Assembly: GCF_018449795.1 (NCBI RefSeq)
Contig: NZ_JAAVVE010000014.1
Span: forward strand, 1-64,000
Direction of reading: 5' to 3'
Source of the DNA: Sphingomonas sp. dw_22
Lineage (GTDB): Bacteria; Pseudomonadota; Alphaproteobacteria; Sphingomonadales; Sphingomonadaceae
Length of the DNA: 64,000 nucleotides
In this document: one piece after another, positions 1 to 9,446 of the stretch
Layout: each line of letters starts with the position of its first letter
Position numbering within the stretch: the stretch's first letter is position 1
Notes under the pieces: model-generated
Seen by the model: the letters and a program-made list of their open reading frames with translations, nothing else
Told to the model about the DNA's origin: nothing
Database searches by the model: none
Position numbers and translations under genes: made by a program

Positions 1-467
1 CGGCATCCCGCCGGGCCCGCTTTCCCGGGGGGGGGGGGGGCCCTCCCGGGCCGGCCCGGCGACGCCACCCTCAAGGGGCTGCACCCGGCGGGACCGTTGT
101 TCCGGTCGCCGAACCGCGCGAGGGGCTGATCGCCCAGCTCGCGGCGGGGCTGGCGGGGGGCAACCGGCTGGTGGTCCAGGCTCCGGCGGCGCTGCGTGCG
201 GCGTTCGACGGGCTTCCGGCGAGCGTGGCGGCGCGGCTGCGCTGGGTGGACGACTGGGCCGGGGAAGGCCCCTTTGCCGGCGCGCTCATCGAAGGCGATC
301 GCGACCGCACGATCGCGGCGCTCCAGGCGATCGCCGCGTTGCCGGGGCCGGTGGTGCTGCCCCAGGCGGGCGGCGAATATCGGCTCGACTGGCTGGTCGA
401 GGAAGTCTCGACTTCGATCAACACCACCGCGGCGGGCGGCAATGCGAGCCTGATGGCGATGGTGTGA
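1..467 (+). CDS. putA: PutA C-terminal fragment (proline dehydrogenase / P5C dehydrogenase)
   Basis: This is the last part of the bifunctional proline-catabolism enzyme, which oxidises proline to glutamate. The 5' end lies outside the window. The readable frame runs through VVPVAEPREGL and a Rossmann-like GLAGGNRLVVQAP segment. It ends in the conserved PutA tail STSINTTAAGGNASLMAMV just before the stop at 465-467. The tail is characteristic, so the family call is good. The first ~60 bases are a near-pure G/C stretch with 14 consecutive G (27-40), and the peptide they encode (runs of G, P and R) does not look like PutA. That segment is probably sequencing or assembly error at a contig end, so the 5' boundary given is nominal. 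Confidence 0.75.
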   Translation, partial: ASRRARFPGGGGGPPGPARRRHPQGAAPGGTVVPVAEPREGLIAQLAAGLAGGNRLVVQAPAALRAAFDGLPASVAARLRWVDDWAGEGPFAGALIEGDRDRTIAALQAIAALPGPVVLPQAGGEYRLDWLVEEVSTSINTTAAGGNASLMAMV

Positions 468-476
468 GCGCGGCGA

Positions 477-917
477 TCACATCGCCAGCGCGGCGTCGCT
501 CGCGAGCTTGTCGGCGCGTTCGTTGTCGGGGTGGCCGGCATGGCCCTTCACCCAGACCCATTCGACGCGGTGCGGCTTGGCGGCGGCGAGCAGTTCCTGC
601 CACAGGTCGGCGTTCTTCACCGGCTTCCTGTCGGCGGTCTTCCAGCCGTTCTTGAGCCAGCCATGGATCCACTTGGTGAGGCCGTCCATCACATAGCGGC
701 TGTCGGTGGAGAGGGTGACGCGGCAGGGGCGCTTGAGGGCCTTCAGCCCCTGGATCGCGGCCATCAGCTCCATGCGGTTGTTGGTGGTGTGTACCTCGCC
801 GCCGGACAGATCCTTTTCGGTGCCGCCCGTGCGCAGCACCACGCCCCAGCCGCCGCGGCCGGGATTGCCCTTGCACGCGCCGTCGGTGGCGATCTCGACA
901 TGGGGTAGTTCGGTCAT
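477..917 (-). CDS. rnhA: Ribonuclease HI
   Basis: The 146-aa enzyme cleaves the RNA strand of RNA:DNA hybrids in the cytoplasm. The catalytic carboxylates are all visible: D12 in [12 protein letters not shown]50 in NNRMELMA, D72 in STDSRY and D136 near the C-terminus, with the loop histidine in [13 protein letters not shown]. The length is normal for bacterial RNase HI. It converges on putA with a 9-base gap, and its start overlaps the last bases of thrB, so it is probably translationally coupled at the end of an ispH-thrB-rnhA operon. Confidence 0.95.
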   Translation of the reverse strand: MTELPHVEIATDGACKGNPGRGGWGVVLRTGGTEKDLSGGEVHTTNNRMELMAAIQGLKALKRPCRVTLSTDSRYVMDGLTKWIHGWLKNGWKTADRKPVKNADLWQELLAAAKPHRVEWVWVKGHAGHPDNERADKLASDAALAM

Positions 918-1870
918 GCGAAGAGGTGCGTCCCATGTTCGGCGTAGAAATCGAGGCGGCGCAGATAGGCGAGCGGGTCTTTCCGCGTCACCAGCGCGTC
1001 CGCCGGGGTGTTGAGCCAGTCCCAGGCGCGGGTGAGGAAGAAGCGCAGCGCCGCGCCTTCGGCCAGGATCGGGAGGGCGGCGCGCTCCTCGGGCGAAAGG
1101 CCGAAGCTGGCGGTGTATCCCTGGATCAGCGCGCGGCCGATTTCGGCGTCGTATTTCTCGCCCGCGCCGTCGAACGCCCAGGCGCCGTGCATCACCGCGA
1201 GGTCATAGGCGCGGACTTCGGTGCAGGCGAAATAGAAGTCGATCAGCCCGGTCACCCGGTCGCCGAGCATCAGGACATTGTCGGGGAAGAGATCGGCATG
1301 GATCGCGGCGCGGGGCAGGGCGCGGGGCCAATCCGCCAACAGCTTGTCCAGAGCCTTGTCCACATGATCGTAGAGGCCCGGCTGGATCAGGTCCATCGCC
1401 CGGCCGCAGCGCTCGAACAGCGGGCGCCAGGCGTCGGGGCCGAGCGAATTGGGGCGGTCGAGCGTGAAATCGGTCAGGCTCGCGTGCATCCGCCCCATCG
1501 CCTCGGCCGCGGCGCGGGCCTGGGCGGGGGTGGGGTGGGTGACCGAGACGCCGGTGAGGAACTCGATCAGGCAGGCGGGGCGCCCCTCCAGCGCGTGGAT
1601 GGCTTGCCCCGCGCGGTCGCGGATCGCCGGGGGCACGGGATTGCCCCGCGCCGCGAGGTGATCGAGCAGCGCCATGAAATAGGGCAGGTCGTCGACCGAG
1701 ACGCGCTTCTCGTAGAGCGTCAGGATGAAGCGACCCCGGGTGGTATCGACCAGATAGTTGGAATTCTCGACGCCCTCGGCGATGCCCTTGGCCGAGACGA
1801 GCTCGCCGACGTCGAAGCGCGATAGGAAGGCGCCCAGCGCCTCCGCCGAAACCTGGGTATAGACGGCCAT
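914..1870 (-). CDS. thrB: Homoserine kinase, aminoglycoside-phosphotransferase-fold type
   Basis: This 318-aa protein is the ThrB of the choline/aminoglycoside kinase fold common in alphaproteobacteria, not the GHMP type. It phosphorylates homoserine in threonine synthesis. It shows the ENSNYLVDT nucleotide loop near residue 35, the catalytic loop [10 protein letters not shown] and the metal-binding [11 protein letters not shown]. The start ATG overlaps the ispH stop by one base (TGATG), which fixes the start. The ispH-thrB-rnhA order is common in sphingomonads as far as I recall. Confidence 0.93.
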   Translation of the reverse strand: MAVYTQVSAEALGAFLSRFDVGELVSAKGIAEGVENSNYLVDTTRGRFILTLYEKRVSVDDLPYFMALLDHLAARGNPVPPAIRDRAGQAIHALEGRPACLIEFLTGVSVTHPTPAQARAAAEAMGRMHASLTDFTLDRPNSLGPDAWRPLFERCGRAMDLIQPGLYDHVDKALDKLLADWPRALPRAAIHADLFPDNVLMLGDRVTGLIDFYFACTEVRAYDLAVMHGAWAFDGAGEKYDAEIGRALIQGYTASFGLSPEERAALPILAEGAALRFFLTRAWDWLNTPADALVTRKDPLAYLRRLDFYAEHGTHLFA

Positions 1871-2823
1871 CAGGCTGCTTCGAGGCCGCGCGGCAGCTTG
1901 AAGGCGATGTTTTCCGCCACCGTCTCGATCTGGCGCTCGGTCACGTCGAAGCGCGTCGCGATGCGATCGACCACTTCGCGGACCAGCAATTCGGGGGCGG
2001 AGGCGCCGGCGGTGAGGCCCATGGTGCGGACATTGTCGAACCAGGCGAAGTCGATATCGTCGGCGCGCTGGATCAGCGTGGCGCGGGTATCGTTGCGCAC
2101 CGCGACTTCGACCAGCCGCATCGAATTGGACGATTTGGGCGAACCGATCACCAGCACCAGATCGCAGGTCTCGGCGATCGCCTTGACCGCCGCCTGGCGG
2201 TTCGACGTGGCGTAGCAGATGTCGTCGGCGCCCGGCGCGAGGATCGTCGGGAAGCGGTTCTTGAGCACGCCGAGCACCGCGGCGGTATCGTCCACCGACA
2301 GCGTCGTCTGCGTCAGGAAGGCAAGGTTCTCGGGATCGGGGACGGTCACCGCTTCGGCATCCGCGACCGTCTCGACCAGGGTCATGTCGCCTTCGGGCAC
2401 CTGGCCGAAGGTGCCGATCACCTCGGGATGGCCGGCATGGCCGACGAACAATATGTGGCGCCCGGCCGCGACCAGCCGTTCGGCCTGGCGATGGACCTTG
2501 GAGACGAGCGGGCAGGTTGCGTCGAGATAGGAGAGGCCGCGCTCGGCCGCCTTGTGCGGCACCGCCTTGGGCACGCCGTGCGCGGAGAAGACCACCGGCA
2601 CGCCGTCCGGCACCTGATCGAGCTCTTCGACGAAGATCGCGCCCTTGGCCTTCAGGCTGTCGACCACGAACTTGTTGTGGACGATCTCGTGGCGGACATA
2701 GACCGGCGCGCCGAATTTCTCGATCGCCAGCTCGACGATGCGGATCGCGCGATCGACGCCCGCGCAGAAGCCGCGCGGCGCGGCGATGAGCAGTTCGAGG
2801 GGGGGCTTTTGCGGCTCGGCCAT
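1870..2823 (-). CDS. ispH: 4-hydroxy-3-methylbut-2-enyl diphosphate reductase
   Basis: This is the last enzyme of the MEP isoprenoid pathway. It converts HMBPP to IPP and DMAPP with an iron-sulfur cluster. The 317-aa sequence has the cluster cysteines in [12 protein letters not shown] (C20), [11 protein letters not shown] and [11 protein letters not shown], the active-site histidines in [10 protein letters not shown] and GHAGHPEV, and the GSPKSSNS substrate loop. It is the first gene of a tightly packed operon with thrB and rnhA. The region upstream carries nested inverted repeats. Confidence 0.97.
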   Translation of the reverse strand: MAEPQKPPLELLIAAPRGFCAGVDRAIRIVELAIEKFGAPVYVRHEIVHNKFVVDSLKAKGAIFVEELDQVPDGVPVVFSAHGVPKAVPHKAAERGLSYLDATCPLVSKVHRQAERLVAAGRHILFVGHAGHPEVIGTFGQVPEGDMTLVETVADAEAVTVPDPENLAFLTQTTLSVDDTAAVLGVLKNRFPTILAPGADDICYATSNRQAAVKAIAETCDLVLVIGSPKSSNSMRLVEVAVRNDTRATLIQRADDIDFAWFDNVRTMGLTAGASAPELLVREVVDRIATRFDVTERQIETVAENIAFKLPRGLEAA

Positions 2824-2871
2824 GGGAGCGAGCCTCTACGCGATTGCTTGCGCGTGCGAAAGGCGGTTCCG

Positions 2872-3139
2872 AGGGTTCAAACCCGGTCACCGCAATGCCC
2901 GTGATCGTCTTGTCGTGTTCGTCCGGCAAGGAACGGTGCGCAGCGCTTAGCACCGCTACGCGAAAGTGCCGTGACGCAGCCGGCGGACGCGACAGGACGA
3001 CCGCGAAGCGGCGGGCGGAATTTGGCGCATGGGGGCGTCATTCGTCGGTCACGATGCTCTGCATCGCTTCCTCCTCGTTCCTTCCCATGCGCCAAATTCC
3101 GCTCCGTCCCGGGCGTTGCGGTGACCGGGTTTGAACCCT
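2872..3139. repeat. Nested inverted repeats between ispH and a lipoprotein gene
   Basis: The 387-base gap between the divergent genes contains three nested dyads. The outer arms 2872-2901 and 3110-3139 are 30 bases with one mismatch. The inner arms 3015-3033 and 3084-3102 are a perfect 19-base inverted repeat. A hairpin (cgatgc-tct-gcatcg) lies at 3052-3066. Both outer arms can be read as the peptide AVTGFEP, but no plausible gene covers them. The element could be REP/MITE-like or a structured RNA; the sequence does not decide between them. Confidence 0.8.
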
Positions 3140-3210
3140 ATGGTGCGCGCCGTTCCGGGCCGGCGGTTGACCGCACGGCCCGCTGTTCGCTTTCGAAAGG
3201 TTGCCCCCAC

Positions 3211-3870
3211 TTGTCCGCCACCTCCATCGCCAAGATCGCCGTCCCCGCCCTGATCCTGTTGGCTGCCGGCGGATGCTCCCACACCGGCGAGATCGACGCC
3301 AGCGGCGGGGGCGCGGGCATCACCGCGGTCCGCTCGGCCTGCCCGCATGTCGGCGTGCCCGCCGCGACCGGCGACGTCACCCTGTTCGATCCCGCCGACA
3401 GCCGCGAGGCCCAGGCGATCGACGTGGTGGCGAACATCACCAATGTGAAATCGACCTGCGACGATGCCGGCGAGCAGGTGCTGACCAATATGACCTTCGA
3501 CGTCTTCGCCCGCCGCCGCGATGCCGGCCCGGCGCGCGACGTGACCTTGCCCTATTTCATCGCGGTGGTGCGTGGCGGATCGTCGGTGACCGCCAAGCGC
3601 GTGAGCCATGTGACGGTGCATTTCGACGCCGGCCAGATCCGCGGGAGCGCCATCGGCCAGGCGAGCACTTCGGTATCGCATGCGGCGGCGACTGTGCCGG
3701 CCGAAGTCCGCGAACGGCTGAGCCGCAAGCGCAAGGCGGGCGAGGCCGATGCGGCGACCGATCCGCTGGCCGATCCCTCGGTCCGCTCGGCGGTGGCTTC
3801 CGCCACGTTCGAGGCGTTGGTGGGCTTCCAGCTCACCGAGGACCAGTTGAAGTACAACGCCACGCGCTGA
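3211..3870 (+). CDS. Putative lipoprotein, hypothetical
   Basis: I do not recognise this family. The likely start is TTG at 3211, with a gaaagg Shine-Dalgarno 10 bases upstream; the longer frame upstream reads through the inverted repeats. The N-terminus has a hydrophobic stretch, IAVPALILLAAGGC, ending in a lipobox-like AGGC, so it is probably lipid-anchored. The mature part (about 195 aa) has three further cysteines in its first half, a beta-rich middle and a charged RERLSRKRKAGE segment near the C-terminus. It stands alone, upstream of the glycine riboswitch and on the same strand. Confidence 0.7.
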   Translation: MSATSIAKIAVPALILLAAGGCSHTGEIDASGGGAGITAVRSACPHVGVPAATGDVTLFDPADSREAQAIDVVANITNVKSTCDDAGEQVLTNMTFDVFARRRDAGPARDVTLPYFIAVVRGGSSVTAKRVSHVTVHFDAGQIRGSAIGQASTSVSHAAATVPAEVRERLSRKRKAGEADAATDPLADPSVRSAVASATFEALVGFQLTEDQLKYNATR

Positions 3871-3960
3871 ACGGCGGCGCCCATGTTTGGGCGTTGACTC
3901 GAATCGAGGGCGCGGCCAAGGCTGCGTCCGTCGATGCCGGGCAACCGGTATAGGCACGCG

Positions 3961-4146
3961 CGGGAGAGTGTGAAGGAGCGATCCTTCTCCGCCGAAGGAG
4001 CAACCGCCCCGGAATCTCTCAGGCATAAAGGACCGCGCGGAGCCACGACACTCTGGAAAGCGAGGCCGCTTCGAGCGGACTCCACCGAAGGTGTAACCCC
4101 GGTCCCGCGATCGGGGGAAAGCTCTCAGGTTCCGTGACAGAGGGGG
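3961..4146 (+). ncRNA. Tandem glycine riboswitch (gcvT leader)
   Basis: Two consecutive glycine aptamers precede gcvT. Aptamer 1 (~3961-4050) shows gggagag, gccgaaggagcaa and the closing ctctcaggca. Aptamer 2 (~4050-4146) shows ccaccgaaggtgtaa, gggggaaagctctcagg and a terminal tgacagaggggg. These are the conserved P1/P3 features of the gcvT-type riboswitch. Tandem riboswitches of this family usually turn on glycine-cleavage genes when glycine is abundant. About 65 bases separate it from the gcvT start. Confidence 0.95.
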
Positions 4147-4212
4147 CGATGGATTGAACGGCGCATGGCGCGCCGCTGTCTGTCGAATCCTCAAATGTCG
4201 TGGAGTGCCCGC

Positions 4213-5400
4213 ATGAGCCAAGATGTCCAGACCCAGGAATTGCGTGGCGATCCCGATGGCGGCGCCGATCTGCCCGAAATCCTGAAGCTCCCGCTCGACG
4301 CCTGGCATCGCGCCAAGGGCGGCCGGATGGTGCCGTTCGCGGGTTACGAGATGCCCGTCCAGTACGAAGGCATCATGGCCGAGCATCTCTGGACGCGCGC
4401 CCATGCCGGGCTGTTCGACGTCAGCCATATGGGCCAGCTCCTCTTTTCGGGCGAGGGCACCGACGCCGGGCTGGAGACGCTGCTGCCGGGCGACATCGAG
4501 GGGCTGGGCGCGGGGCGGATGCGCTATTCGCTGCTGCTGGCAGACAATGGCGGCATCCATGACGACCTGATGGTCACGCGGCTGCCCGCCGACAACGCCT
4601 TCGAGATCGAGGGCGGGGCGCTCTACATGGTCGTCAACGGCGCGACCAAATGGGATGATCTGGGCGTGCTGCGCGAAGGGCTGGCCGATGAGGTCGTCAT
4701 CAATCATCTCGACGAGCAGGCGCTGCTGGCGCTCCAGGGCCCCGAGGCTGTGACCGCGCTGGAGCGCGTCGTGCCGGGCGTCTCGGCGCTGGTGTTCATG
4801 ACGGCCGCCGCGTTCGAATGGCAGGGCAATCCGCTGTGGGTCAGCCGCTCGGGCTATACCGGCGAGGACGGGTTCGAAATCTCGATCCCCGGCGATGTGG
4901 TCGCGGCATTCGCCGATGCGCTGTGTGCGCAGCCCGAAGTGAAGCCGATCGGCCTGGGTGCGCGCGATTCGCTGCGGCTTGAGGCGGGGCTGCCGCTTTA
5001 CGGCCATGACCTGGACCTGGAGACGACGCCGGTCGCCGCCGATCTGGGCTTCGCGCTGTCGAAGCGCCGCCGCGAGGAAGGCGGCTTTCCGGGCTATGAG
5101 CGCATCATGCTGGAGCGCGAGCAGGGCGCGATCCTCAAGCGCGTCGGGCTGATCGTCGAGGGTCGCCAGCCGGTGCGCGAGGGTGCGCTGGTGGTGGATG
5201 CCGCCGGCAACGAGGTCGGCAAGGTCACCTCGGGCGGCTTCGCGCCGAGCGTCCAGAAGCCGATCGCCATGGCCTATGTACCCGTGGCCAGCGCCGCGCC
5301 GGGCACGAAGATCACGCTGGCCCAGCGTGGCAAGATTCACAGCGCGGAGGTCGTCGCCATGCCCTTCGTGCCGCACAACTACGTCAGAAAGGGAGCCTGA
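4213..5400 (+). CDS. gcvT: Glycine cleavage system T protein (aminomethyltransferase)
   Basis: GcvT transfers the methylene group from aminomethyl-lipoyl GcvH to tetrahydrofolate and releases ammonia. The sequence has the family landmarks [30 protein letters not shown] and [11 protein letters not shown], and the C-terminal [11 protein letters not shown] barrel motif. The ATG at 4213 has tggag 7 bases upstream and gives 395 aa, slightly longer than typical because of an acidic N-terminal extension; upstream in-frame ATGs lack a good ribosome site. It is the first gene of the gcvT-H-PA-PB operon controlled by the glycine riboswitch. Confidence 0.96.
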   Translation: MSQDVQTQELRGDPDGGADLPEILKLPLDAWHRAKGGRMVPFAGYEMPVQYEGIMAEHLWTRAHAGLFDVSHMGQLLFSGEGTDAGLETLLPGDIEGLGAGRMRYSLLLADNGGIHDDLMVTRLPADNAFEIEGGALYMVVNGATKWDDLGVLREGLADEVVINHLDEQALLALQGPEAVTALERVVPGVSALVFMTAAAFEWQGNPLWVSRSGYTGEDGFEISIPGDVVAAFADALCAQPEVKPIGLGARDSLRLEAGLPLYGHDLDLETTPVAADLGFALSKRRREEGGFPGYERIMLEREQGAILKRVGLIVEGRQPVREGALVVDAAGNEVGKVTSGGFAPSVQKPIAMAYVPVASAAPGTKITLAQRGKIHSAEVVAMPFVPHNYVRKGA

Positions 5401-5401
5401 C

Positions 5402-5773
5402 ATGAGCCGTTACTATACCGAAGATCACGAATGGGTCGAAGTCGATGGCGACATCGGCACCGTGGGCATCAGCGAATATGCCCAGGGCCAGCTTGGCGAC
5501 ATCGTGTTCGTCGAGACGCCCGATGAGGGCAAGGAAGTCTCCAAGGGCGACGATGTCGCGGTGGTCGAGAGCGTGAAGGCGGCGTCGGACGTCTATTCGC
5601 CGGTCTCGGGAACGGTGATCGAGGGCAATGCCGACCTCGCCGACAATCCCGCGCTGGTGAACGAGGATCCCGAGGGCGAAGGCTGGTTCTTCAAGATCAC
5701 GCTGAACGACGCGGGCGAGCTGGAGAGCCTGATGGACGAAGCCAAATACGCGGCGTTCGTGAGCAAGCTCTGA
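5402..5773 (+). CDS. gcvH: Glycine cleavage system H protein
   Basis: This 123-aa lipoyl carrier shuttles the aminomethyl group between P and T proteins. The lipoylated lysine is K59 in [16 protein letters not shown]. The N-terminal [13 protein letters not shown] and the C-terminal GEGWFFKI are standard for the family. The start lies one base after the gcvT stop. A large hairpin element begins 7 bases after its stop codon. Confidence 0.98.
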   Translation: MSRYYTEDHEWVEVDGDIGTVGISEYAQGQLGDIVFVETPDEGKEVSKGDDVAVVESVKAASDVYSPVSGTVIEGNADLADNPALVNEDPEGEGWFFKITLNDAGELESLMDEAKYAAFVSKL

Positions 5774-5780
5774 CCCGAAT

Positions 5781-5904
5781 AGCCCCTCCCCTTCAGGGGA
5801 GGGGTTGGGGTGGGGCGGTCGCCCCGCTCCGAAAGCGTCGAAAGGGGCATCGAGCCCCTTCCGACGCTCCCCACCCCAAACCCCTCCCCTGAAGGGGAGG
5901 GGCT
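5781..5904. repeat. 124-nt near-perfect hairpin element between gcvH and gcvPA
   Basis: The outer arms 5781-5815 and 5869-5904 pair over 35 of 36 positions, and inner arms 5834-5848 and 5854-5868 pair over 14 of 15 around a 5-base loop. Each outer arm holds its own small palindrome (cccctccccttcaggggagggg). The 3' edge abuts the gcvPA ribosome site (ggag, 5905-5908). The same core, agcccctcc/ggaggggct, recurs at 8848-8876 and, less exactly, at 56625-56729, which indicates a dispersed repeat family. Confidence 0.92.
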
Positions 5905-5915
5905 GGAGACGTAAA

Positions 5916-7274
5916 TTGCGCTACCTTCCCCTCACCCAGACCGATCGCCAGGCGATGCTTGGCGTGATCGGCGCTTCCTCGATCGATGACCTGTTCGTCG
6001 ATGTGCCCGATGCCGCCCGCCTCGACGGTCCGGTGCCCGGCCTGCCGCTCCATGCCAGCGAGCTCGCGGTCGAGCGCCACATGACGGCGCTCGCGAAGAA
6101 GAATCTGGCGGCGGGGGATGCGCCCTTCTTCCTGGGTGCGGGGGCCTATCGCCATCATGTGCCGGCGAGCGTGGATCACCTGATCCAGCGTGGCGAGTTC
6201 CTGACTGCCTATACGCCCTACCAGCCCGAGATCGCGCAGGGCACGCTGCAGATGATGTTCGAGTTCCAGTCGCAGATCGCGCGGCTGCTCGGCTGCGACG
6301 TGGCGAATGCGTCGATGTACGATGGCTCGACCGCCTGCTGGGAGGCGATCGTGATGGCGCGGCGCGTGACGAAGCGCAGCAAGGCGATCCTCTCGGGCGG
6401 GCTGCATCCGCATTATGTGTCGGTCGCCAACACCATGGCGAAGTTCACCGGCGACGTGCTCGACACGCAGTTGCCGACGCTTTCGGCCAAGCCCGACACC
6501 GACGACCTGATCGCGCAGATCGACGACGACACCTCCTGCGTGGTCGTCCAATATCCCGACATTCTCGGCCGGATCGGCGACCTGTCGAAGCTGGCCGAGG
6601 CCGCGCATGCGAAGAAGGCGCTGCTGGTCGCGGTCGTCACCGAGCCGGTGGCGCTCGGCGCGATCCGCTCGCCGGGCGAGATGGGCGCGGACATCGTGGT
6701 GGGCGAGGGCCAGTCGCTCGGCGTCGGGCTGCAGTTCGGCGGGCCCTATGTCGGCCTGTTCGCCTGTTCCGAGAAGCTGGTGCGGCAGATGCCGGGCCGC
6801 CTCACCGGCGAGACCCAGGATGCCGAGGGCAAGCGCGGCTATGTGCTGACGCTCTCCACCCGTGAGCAGCATATCCGCCGCGAGAAGGCGACGTCGAACA
6901 TCTGCACCAGCTCGGTGCTGTGTGCGCTGGCGATGTCGGTCCACATGACGCTGCTGGGCGAGAAAGGGCTGCGCGCGCTGGCGCATGTCAACCATATGGG
7001 CGCGAGCGCGGCCGCCGACCGGCTGGCGCAGGTGCCGGGCGCCGAACTGGTGACGCCGACCTTCTTCAACGAATTCACGCTGAAGCTCTCGAAGGAAGCG
7101 CGCCCCGTTGTCCGCACTCTGGCAGATCGGGGCATCCTCGCCGGCGTGTCGCTCGGGCGGCTCTATCCCGGCGCGGCGGAGCTGGCGAACGGCCTGGTCG
7201 TCGCCGTCACCGAAACCACAACGGCGGAGGATGTCGAAACGCTTGCCTCCGCGCTTCAGGAGGTGCTGGCATGA
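5916..7274 (+). CDS. gcvPA: Glycine dehydrogenase (decarboxylating) subunit 1
   Basis: This is the N-terminal half of the split P-protein, which decarboxylates glycine and loads the aminomethyl group on GcvH together with GcvPB. The 452-aa product begins [11 protein letters not shown], the normal start of the family, from a TTG codon with ggag 7 bases upstream. The longer upstream frame only reads through the hairpin element. Family motifs include [32 protein letters not shown] and [16 protein letters not shown]. Its stop overlaps the gcvPB start (ATGA). Confidence 0.96.
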   Translation: MRYLPLTQTDRQAMLGVIGASSIDDLFVDVPDAARLDGPVPGLPLHASELAVERHMTALAKKNLAAGDAPFFLGAGAYRHHVPASVDHLIQRGEFLTAYTPYQPEIAQGTLQMMFEFQSQIARLLGCDVANASMYDGSTACWEAIVMARRVTKRSKAILSGGLHPHYVSVANTMAKFTGDVLDTQLPTLSAKPDTDDLIAQIDDDTSCVVVQYPDILGRIGDLSKLAEAAHAKKALLVAVVTEPVALGAIRSPGEMGADIVVGEGQSLGVGLQFGGPYVGLFACSEKLVRQMPGRLTGETQDAEGKRGYVLTLSTREQHIRREKATSNICTSSVLCALAMSVHMTLLGEKGLRALAHVNHMGASAAADRLAQVPGAELVTPTFFNEFTLKLSKEARPVVRTLADRGILAGVSLGRLYPGAAELANGLVVAVTETTTAEDVETLASALQEVLA

Positions 7275-8842
7275 GCACGATCAACCAGAGCGGCTGGCGC
7301 CCCACCACGCCTGAGGCTGGCGAGAACAGCACCGCCACCTTCACCGGCAACCGCGCGCTGATGCTGGAAGAGCCGCTGATCTTCGAGATCGGCTCGGCCG
7401 ACACGACCGGCGTCGATTTCGGCGAAGTACCGGCCGCCACGTCGCGGCTGGGCGGGCTGGAGCGCGGCAAGGCGATTGGCCTGCCGGGCCTGTCCGAGCC
7501 CGAGACGGTGCGGCATTACACGCGCCTCAGCCGCCAGAATTACGCGATCGACCTGGGCCTGTTCCCGCTCGGCTCGTGCACGATGAAGCATAATCCGCGG
7601 CTCAACGAGCGGATGGCGCGGCTTCCCGGCTTCGCGGACGTCCATCCGCTCCAGCCGGTCGATACCGTGCAGGGCGCGCTGGAAGTCATCGACCAGCTTG
7701 CGCATTGGCTCATCACGCTCACCGGCATGCCCGCCGTGGCGATGAGCCCCAAGGCGGGTGCCCATGGCGAGCTGTGCGGCGTGCTGGCGATCCGCGCGGC
7801 GCTGGAGGCCAAGGGCGAGGGGCAGCGGAAGATCCTGCTCGTGCCGATCAGCGCGCACGGCACCAATCCGGCGAGCGCCGCCTTTGCCGGCTTCTCGGTG
7901 GAGGATATTCCCGCGACCGAGGACGGCCGCGTCGATCTGGAAGCGCTCAAGGCTCGGCTGGGGCCGGACATTGCCGGGGTGATGATTACCAACCCCAATA
8001 CCTGCGGCCTGTTCGAGCGCGACATGAAGGCGATCTCGGACGCGGTCCATGCGGCGGGCGGCTATGTCTATTGCGATGGCGCTAATTTCAACGCGATCGT
8101 GGGCCGGGTGCGGCCGGGCGATCTCGGCGTCGACGCGATGCACATCAACCTGCACAAGACCTTCTCCACCCCGCATGGCGGCGGAGGTCCGGGTTCGGGG
8201 CCGGTGGTGCTGTCGGAGGCGCTGGCGCCCTATGCGCCGCTGCCTTTCGTCGAGAAGACGGCGGACGGCTTCCATCTGGTCGACGAGGAGACGGCGGGCG
8301 AGCATCATGCCGGCAGCTTTGGCCGCATGACTGCCTTCCAGGGCCAGATGGGCATGTTCACCCGGGCGCTGACCTATATCCTCAGCCACGGCGCGGACGG
8401 GCTGCGGCAGGTTGCCGAGGATTCGGTGCTCAACGCCAATTACATCCTGCGCTCGATGGAGGATGTGCTCGACGCGCCCTTCGCCAAGTCCGGCCCGTGC
8501 ATGCATGAGGCGATCTTCTCGGATGCGGGGCTGCCCGAGGGCTTCTCGACGATCGACATCGCCAAGGGGCTGATCGACGAGGGCTATCATCCGATGACGA
8601 TGTATTTCCCGCTCGTCGTCCATGGCGCGATGCTGGTCGAGCCGACCGAGACCGAGAGCAAGGCGGCGCTGGACCAGTTCATCGGCGCGTTCCGCTCGGT
8701 CGCGGCGCGCGCGAAGAATGGCGACCCCGCGATCAAGACCGCCCCGCACTTCGCGCCCAGGCGGCGTCTCGACGAGACGCTGGCGGCGCGCAAGCCCGTG
8801 CTGACGTGGAAGGAACCGGCGGTCGCGGAAGCGGCGGAGTAA
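7271..8842 (+). CDS. gcvPB: Glycine dehydrogenase (decarboxylating) subunit 2
   Basis: This 523-aa subunit carries the pyridoxal-phosphate site of the split P-protein. The cofactor lysine is K296 in [17 protein letters not shown]. Other landmarks are [35 protein letters not shown] and the C-terminal [12 protein letters not shown]. It starts by a 4-base ATGA overlap with gcvPA, so the two subunits are translationally coupled. A GC-rich hairpin follows the stop. Confidence 0.97.
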   Translation: MSTINQSGWRPTTPEAGENSTATFTGNRALMLEEPLIFEIGSADTTGVDFGEVPAATSRLGGLERGKAIGLPGLSEPETVRHYTRLSRQNYAIDLGLFPLGSCTMKHNPRLNERMARLPGFADVHPLQPVDTVQGALEVIDQLAHWLITLTGMPAVAMSPKAGAHGELCGVLAIRAALEAKGEGQRKILLVPISAHGTNPASAAFAGFSVEDIPATEDGRVDLEALKARLGPDIAGVMITNPNTCGLFERDMKAISDAVHAAGGYVYCDGANFNAIVGRVRPGDLGVDAMHINLHKTFSTPHGGGGPGSGPVVLSEALAPYAPLPFVEKTADGFHLVDEETAGEHHAGSFGRMTAFQGQMGMFTRALTYILSHGADGLRQVAEDSVLNANYILRSMEDVLDAPFAKSGPCMHEAIFSDAGLPEGFSTIDIAKGLIDEGYHPMTMYFPLVVHGAMLVEPTETESKAALDQFIGAFRSVAARAKNGDPAIKTAPHFAPRRRLDETLAARKPVLTWKEPAVAEAAE

Positions 8843-8847
8843 TCGAT

Positions 8848-8876
8848 TAAGCCCCTCCCTTCGGGGGAGGGGCTTA
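8848..8876. terminator. Hairpin after gcvPB
   Basis: A 12-base perfect stem (taagcccctccc / gggaggggctta) with a 5-base loop follows the gcvPB stop and precedes the convergent methyltransferase gene. It lacks a T-run, so it may act as a Rho-assisted or mRNA-end hairpin. It shares its core with the larger repeat at 5781-5904. Confidence 0.6.
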
Positions 8877-8883
8877 TGAAGGC

Positions 8884-9351
8884 TCAGATCCAGCGCCGCA
8901 CATTGTCCCTGTAGAGCCGGTAGCGCTCGCCGAAGCGGGCCTGCATGTCGGCCTCTTCGGGCACGATCACTTCGTTCTGGAGGACGAAGACCAGCGGGAT
9001 GAGCAGCAGAAGCGTGACCATGCTGTCGGCGAAGATCGCGGCGCCGAGATAGGCGATCGTCATGCCCAGGATCATCGGGTTGCGGCTGCGGCCATAGACG
9101 CCGTCGGTGATGAGCCCGGGCGCGCCGCGCCACGGATCGACGCCCGCGTCACGGAACAGCCGCACCGCCGAGAAGAGGAGGCCGCCGCCCAGCAGCAGCC
9201 CCAGCAGGCCGAGCGTGCGCTCCAGGCTGCCGCTCAGCGGCAGATCGGGATGGCCGAGCATGTCGCTCAGGATCAGCCCCACGACGAAGGTGCCGACAAA
9301 GGCCAGCGGAGGGCGGATTTCCCTGCGCGCAGTGTCCCGATTCACGTCCAT
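8884..9351 (-). CDS. Isoprenylcysteine/phospholipid methyltransferase-like membrane protein
   Basis: The 155-aa product has four to five hydrophobic segments and the C-terminal signature of the ICMT/PEMT fold: LITDGVYGRSRNPMILGM, then VIVPEEADMQARFGERYRLYRDNVRRW. Members bind S-adenosylmethionine and methylate small lipid-like substrates; the substrate here cannot be inferred. The ATG at 9351 has a ggaggg site 6 bases upstream, so it is preferred over the longer frame starting at 9399. Confidence 0.8.
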   Translation of the reverse strand: MDVNRDTARREIRPPLAFVGTFVVGLILSDMLGHPDLPLSGSLERTLGLLGLLLGGGLLFSAVRLFRDAGVDPWRGAPGLITDGVYGRSRNPMILGMTIAYLGAAIFADSMVTLLLLIPLVFVLQNEVIVPEEADMQARFGERYRLYRDNVRRWI

Positions 9352-9446
9352 GGCATTCCCTCCGGCGCGCCTGATGAACCGGAACGGGACTGGCCGCAAC
9401 GCTTCGGGCTTGAGATTTGTACCGCGCTCGCGAAGAAGATGTGCCC

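Noticed and set aside
2872..2901. tRNA-like T-loop (ggttcaaacc)
   Set aside because: No acceptor stem, D-arm or anticodon arm can be built around it. The motif is part of an inverted repeat.
2971..3210. N-terminal extension of the lipoprotein gene
   Set aside because: It runs through the inverted repeats, has no ribosome site, and would place the lipobox far from the N-terminus. TTG 3211 fits a lipoprotein signal.
5805..5915. Upstream start for gcvPA
   Set aside because: The added peptide is encoded by the hairpin element, and the standard family start MRYLPLT follows TTG 5916.
7256..8883. Long minus-strand frame under gcvPB
   Set aside because: It is a shadow. The plus strand carries the PLP lysine motif and full GcvPB likeness.
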